Part shown: in pieces, positions 61,430 to 64,000 of the stretch
Position numbering within the stretch: the stretch's first letter is position 1
Layout: each line of letters starts with the position of its first letter
Assembly (NCBI GenBank): GCA_039977295.1
Contig: JBDWDN010000010.1
Location: 62,001-126,000, forward strand
DNA: 64,000 nt
Direction of reading: 5' to 3'
From: Hellea sp039977295
GTDB taxonomy: Bacteria; Pseudomonadota; Alphaproteobacteria; Caulobacterales; Maricaulaceae
Notes under the pieces: generated by a model
Told to the model about the DNA's origin: nothing
Databases searched by the model: none
The model's input: only the letters and a program-made list of their open reading frames with translations
Translations under genes and position numbers: made by a program

Positions 61430-61873
61430 TTATTCCCAGCTAACAATATCTGCGGCTTGGTCTTCACCGCCTGGCTCTCCGTCTGATCCATAGGAGACGA
61501 TATCGAAGACACCGTTTTCCCCTGGATAGGTATAAATATAAGGATTTCCCCAAGGATCATTTGGCAAACGTTTTATATAGCCGCCTTTGCGGTAACGGGC
61601 TTCGTCTTCCCCAGATGGCATTTCGGCCAACGCCTCCAGCCCTGCGCTTTCTTCTGGATAGTCAAACATATCAAGACGGTACATTTCTAAGGCCTGCTCT
61701 AACACGCTAATGTCACCTTTGACTTTCTTTGCTTTTGCATCGCCGAGCGTCGGCGCAACATTCATCACCACAAAGGTCGTCAACAGGCCAATAATAACAA
61801 GCGTCACCATGACTTCAACAAGCGTGAAGCCCTCTTCTTTTTTTTGTCTTTTTTGCGTGATGTCATTTTGCAT
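61430..61873 (-). CDS. gspG: Type II secretion major pseudopilin GspG
   Basis: A 147-residue major pseudopilin with leader KKEEGFTLVEVMVTLVIIGL and the conserved C-terminal LPNDPWGNPYIYTYPGENG then DIVSYGSDGEPGGED, which contains the calcium-binding residues. It polymerises into the periplasmic piston. Start 61873 leaves a short basic leader. Located 12 bp after gspF. Confidence 0.95.
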   Translation of the reverse strand: MQNDITQKRQKKEEGFTLVEVMVTLVIIGLLTTFVVMNVAPTLGDAKAKKVKGDISVLEQALEMYRLDMFDYPEESAGLEALAEMPSGEDEARYRKGGYIKRLPNDPWGNPYIYTYPGENGVFDIVSYGSDGEPGGEDQAADIVSWE

Positions 61874-61884
61874 GATGGGGTCCT

Positions 61885-63093
61885 TTAAAATGCCAAAGTA
61901 TTTAATTGTAAGATGGGCAAGAAAATTGCCGCAATGATGAGTAGCACAATTCCTGCCAGAAAAATAATTATCAAAGGTTCAAGAAGGGTCAAAAACACAG
62001 TTGTTGCGCTATCAAATTCATCCTCAAGATACTCGGCCGATTTGGAGAACATTTTCCCCATATCGCCGCTCGCCTCCCCGCCAGCCACCATCTGCACGAC
62101 AAGGGGCGGGAAAACGGATGTGCCGCGCAAGGCGGAACTAATGGCTGTCCCTTCGCGAACCTTGATTGAAGCGTCCATAACCGCGTCCCGCATGACAGAA
62201 TTTTGCAAGGTGTGACGCGCCGTTTCCAGCGCCGTTAGCGCAGGCGTTCCGCTATCAACTAAGCCCGCCATTGTCCTGGCGAAACGCGCAGCGTTCATAT
62301 TGCGAATAATTTTTCCCATAAGCGGTAGGCGCAGCATCATTGCGTCCCAGCGATACCTAATGCTCTTAGTCTTCAAGGCCTGCCGTAATATGAATATAGC
62401 GGCGACAAAGATACCAAGCGTAATCAAACCCCAATCTTGCATCCAAGCCGATATGGCGATGACGGCCTGCGTTAAAGGCGGAAGATCCTGCCCAAAACTA
62501 TCAAATTGATAGACAACTTTAGGGACGACAACAATCATTAAAATCGAGACAACCAATAGAGCGACGATAGACAGCACAAGAGGATAGGCGGTTGCGCCCA
62601 AAATTTTACGGCGGATTTTCTGAGCTGCCTCAAGATCATCTGCCAAGCGCTCGAGCACAGCCGGGAGCCGGCTGGACGTTTCGCCAGAGGCGACCATAGC
62701 GGTGTAAAGCTCGGGGAAGACTTTGGGCTGCCCGCGCAAAGCATCGGATAGGCGCAGCCCTTCCATGACCTGCGCGCGAATTGAGAGCAGCGCGCCCTTC
62801 ATAGGAGAGCGTTCAAATTGAAGCGCCGTAATTTTAAGCGCTTCTTCGATGGGTGTCGCGGCGTCAATCAAGATAGCCAATTGGCGTGTGGCTTGCGTCA
62901 AATGTTTGTGCTTAACACCAGAGGCTTTCGCGCCCGCCGTTTCTTTTTTCTTGGATTTGCTGGGCGACAAATCGAGCGGCATCAAAGCACGTGCTCGAAG
63001 AATATCCCGCGCGTCGCGCGCCGAGGACGCCATGACAGTGCCTTTTTTGCGTTTCCCGGCTTCGTCTAAAGCTGCATAGTCAAACGCTTCCAC
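61885..63093 (-). CDS. gspF: Type II secretion inner-membrane protein GspF
   Basis: A 402-residue platform protein with two GspF domains and three membrane segments (about 168-190, 215-235, 370-395). Typical stretches are TRQLAILIDAATPIEEAL, ASGETSSRLPAVLERLADDLE and FARTMAGLVDSGTPALTALE, then MVAGGEASGDMGKMF. It starts one base after gspE ends and couples the ATPase to the pseudopilus. Confidence 0.95.
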   Translation of the reverse strand: MEAFDYAALDEAGKRKKGTVMASSARDARDILRARALMPLDLSPSKSKKKETAGAKASGVKHKHLTQATRQLAILIDAATPIEEALKITALQFERSPMKGALLSIRAQVMEGLRLSDALRGQPKVFPELYTAMVASGETSSRLPAVLERLADDLEAAQKIRRKILGATAYPLVLSIVALLVVSILMIVVVPKVVYQFDSFGQDLPPLTQAVIAISAWMQDWGLITLGIFVAAIFILRQALKTKSIRYRWDAMMLRLPLMGKIIRNMNAARFARTMAGLVDSGTPALTALETARHTLQNSVMRDAVMDASIKVREGTAISSALRGTSVFPPLVVQMVAGGEASGDMGKMFSKSAEYLEDEFDSATTVFLTLLEPLIIIFLAGIVLLIIAAIFLPILQLNTLAF

Positions 63094-64000
63094 CTAAATC
63101 TCTTCAGCCGTATTAGACTTGCATACCCTAAGAACTTCTTCCGCGGACGTCTCGCCCGCGAGAACTTTATCCGCGCCGCTACCCAACAATGTTTGGCGCT
63201 TTGTAAAGGCATAATTAGCCATATCGGATTCGCTTGCCCCGTCATGGATCATGGCCCGAAGCTTATCATCCAGCGTCACAATTTCGTAAATCCCGAGGCG
63301 GCCCGTATAACCGATATCCTGACACTCTGCGCAGCCTGTTGATTTGTAAAATGTCACATTAGCTTTGCGGATGCCGAGTTCAGCCTGTTCTGTTGCGGAC
63401 GGTTTGTAAGGCGTCTTACAGCTTGGGCAGAGACGGCGCACGAGACGCTGCGCGACTAATGCCGTAATCGTGGAAGACAGTAAAAAGGGTTCAACCCCCA
63501 TATCGCGCAAGCGCGCAATGGCGGCGACAGCAGAGTTTGTGTGAACTGTGGAAAGCACCAAATGCCCGGTCAGAGATGCCTGCACGGCAATCTCGGCGGT
63601 TTCAGGATCGCGAATTTCACCGATCATTACAACGTCAGGATCTTGGCGAAGAATAGCGCGAAGCCCCGCCGCAAAAGTCATACCGACTTGGGCGTTCACT
63701 TGTGTTTGCCCAATGCCGTCCAGCGCATATTCAACAGGGTCTTCGACAGTTAAAATATTGCGCGAGCCGTCATTGAGTTGCGAGAGCCCTGCATAAAGCG
63801 TCGTTGTTTTACCTGACCCTGTTGGGCCTGTGACAAGGATAATTCCGTTAGGACGCTCAAGGGCGGATTCAAAGGCCAGTAGAACCTCTGTTTCCATACC
63901 TAATTCCGGAAGACCGAGGCGCGAGGAATCTTGCTCCAATATCCTCATGACTAAGCGCTCGCCGTGACGCGACGGCAAGGTCGAGACGCGAACATCGATG
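63094..64000 (-). CDS. gspE: Type II secretion ATPase GspE, C-terminal part
   Basis: About 302 codons are visible and the frame stays open to the right edge (DVRVSTLPSRHGERLVMRIL), so the 5' end is missing. Walker A is TGPTGSGKTTTLYAGL, the Asp box ILTVEDPVEYALDGIGQTQ, Walker B VVMIGEIRDPETAEIAVQAS and the His box TGHLVLSTVHTN. The zinc-binding four-Cys motif is CPSC...CAEC. It powers pseudopilus assembly. gspC and gspD are expected outside the window to the right. Confidence 0.97.
   Translation of the reverse strand, partial: IDVRVSTLPSRHGERLVMRILEQDSSRLGLPELGMETEVLLAFESALERPNGIILVTGPTGSGKTTTLYAGLSQLNDGSRNILTVEDPVEYALDGIGQTQVNAQVGMTFAAGLRAILRQDPDVVMIGEIRDPETAEIAVQASLTGHLVLSTVHTNSAVAAIARLRDMGVEPFLLSSTITALVAQRLVRRLCPSCKTPYKPSATEQAELGIRKANVTFYKSTGCAECQDIGYTGRLGIYEIVTLDDKLRAMIHDGASESDMANYAFTKRQTLLGSGADKVLAGETSAEEVLRVCKSNTAEEI

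Noticed and set aside
1..64000. CRISPR array
   Set aside because: No regularly spaced direct repeats were seen; the only short repeats are hairpin-type intergenic elements.

Overview
The window looks like a chromosomal segment of a marine alphaproteobacterium, probably near the Hyphomonadaceae/Maricaulales. The reasons are the core synteny FYDLN-acid protein - aroA - cmk - rpsA - ihfB, an lptC-lptA-lptB block next to a short RNase D, a leucine/ketone-body catabolic block, and a complete type II secretion pseudopilus operon. The taxonomic placement is inference from gene content and style, not from a database search.

Region 1 (1-20070) is an exopolysaccharide (EPS) locus. It has an AGE-family sugar epimerase, an AlgI/AlgJ-type O-acylation pair, a TolC-like outer-membrane lipoprotein, a large GT-C-like membrane protein, a Wzx-like flippase, a GT2-STAS fusion, an Ig-like periplasmic protein, a GH5-like protein whose acid/base Glu reads Gln, and a GT4-like glycosyltransferase. 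In its middle sit a tripartite hybrid histidine kinase (PAS-HisKA-HATPase-REC-Hpt) and a sigma-54 activator that closely resembles Vibrio LuxO. Four intergenic regions carry LuxO-type boxes (TTGCA-N3-TGCAA and variants) upstream of five candidate sigma-54 -24/-12 promoters. At three promoters the nearest box starts exactly 63 bp from the -24 element. Two divergent promoters share boxes at 51/52 bp, about one helical turn closer. This self-contained phosphorelay/sigma-54 EPS regulon, analogous to Vibrio syp/LuxO circuits, is the most interesting system here.

Region 2 (20169-29382) is an accessory island. It holds an HNH endonuclease gene, a gene fragment cut by a dead IS3-family element (two nonsense codons in orfA, internal deletion in orfB), an AT-rich four-gene candidate restriction/defence operon (5-methylcytosine methyltransferase, ParB-like protein, SNF2 ATPase, DUF3883/PD-(D/E)XK protein), and a GC-rich strip of short coupled minus-strand ORFs that look like remnants.

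Region 3 (29383-43527) is metabolic: a PQQ/cytochrome c alcohol dehydrogenase, an exported M20D peptidase, a thiolase, both subunits of 3-oxoacid CoA-transferase with a TPR gene between them, a TetR regulator with a palindromic operator, methylcrotonyl-CoA carboxylase (mccB, mccA), isovaleryl-CoA dehydrogenase and a MaoC hydratase. Together these would take the isovaleryl-CoA branch of leucine degradation and acetoacetate towards acetyl-CoA. Three copies of a double-hairpin intergenic repeat lie in this region.

Region 4 (43532-57371) is housekeeping: an ATP-grasp-like protein, tRNA-Ala(GGC), FYDLN-acid protein, aroA, cmk, rpsA, ihfB, mscL, a YcaQ-type glycosylase, lptB with two lptA-like genes and lptC, rnd, ada and a DegT aminotransferase. 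Region 5 (57437-64000) is gspM-L-K-J-I-H-G-F-E on the minus strand, with gspE running off the right end.
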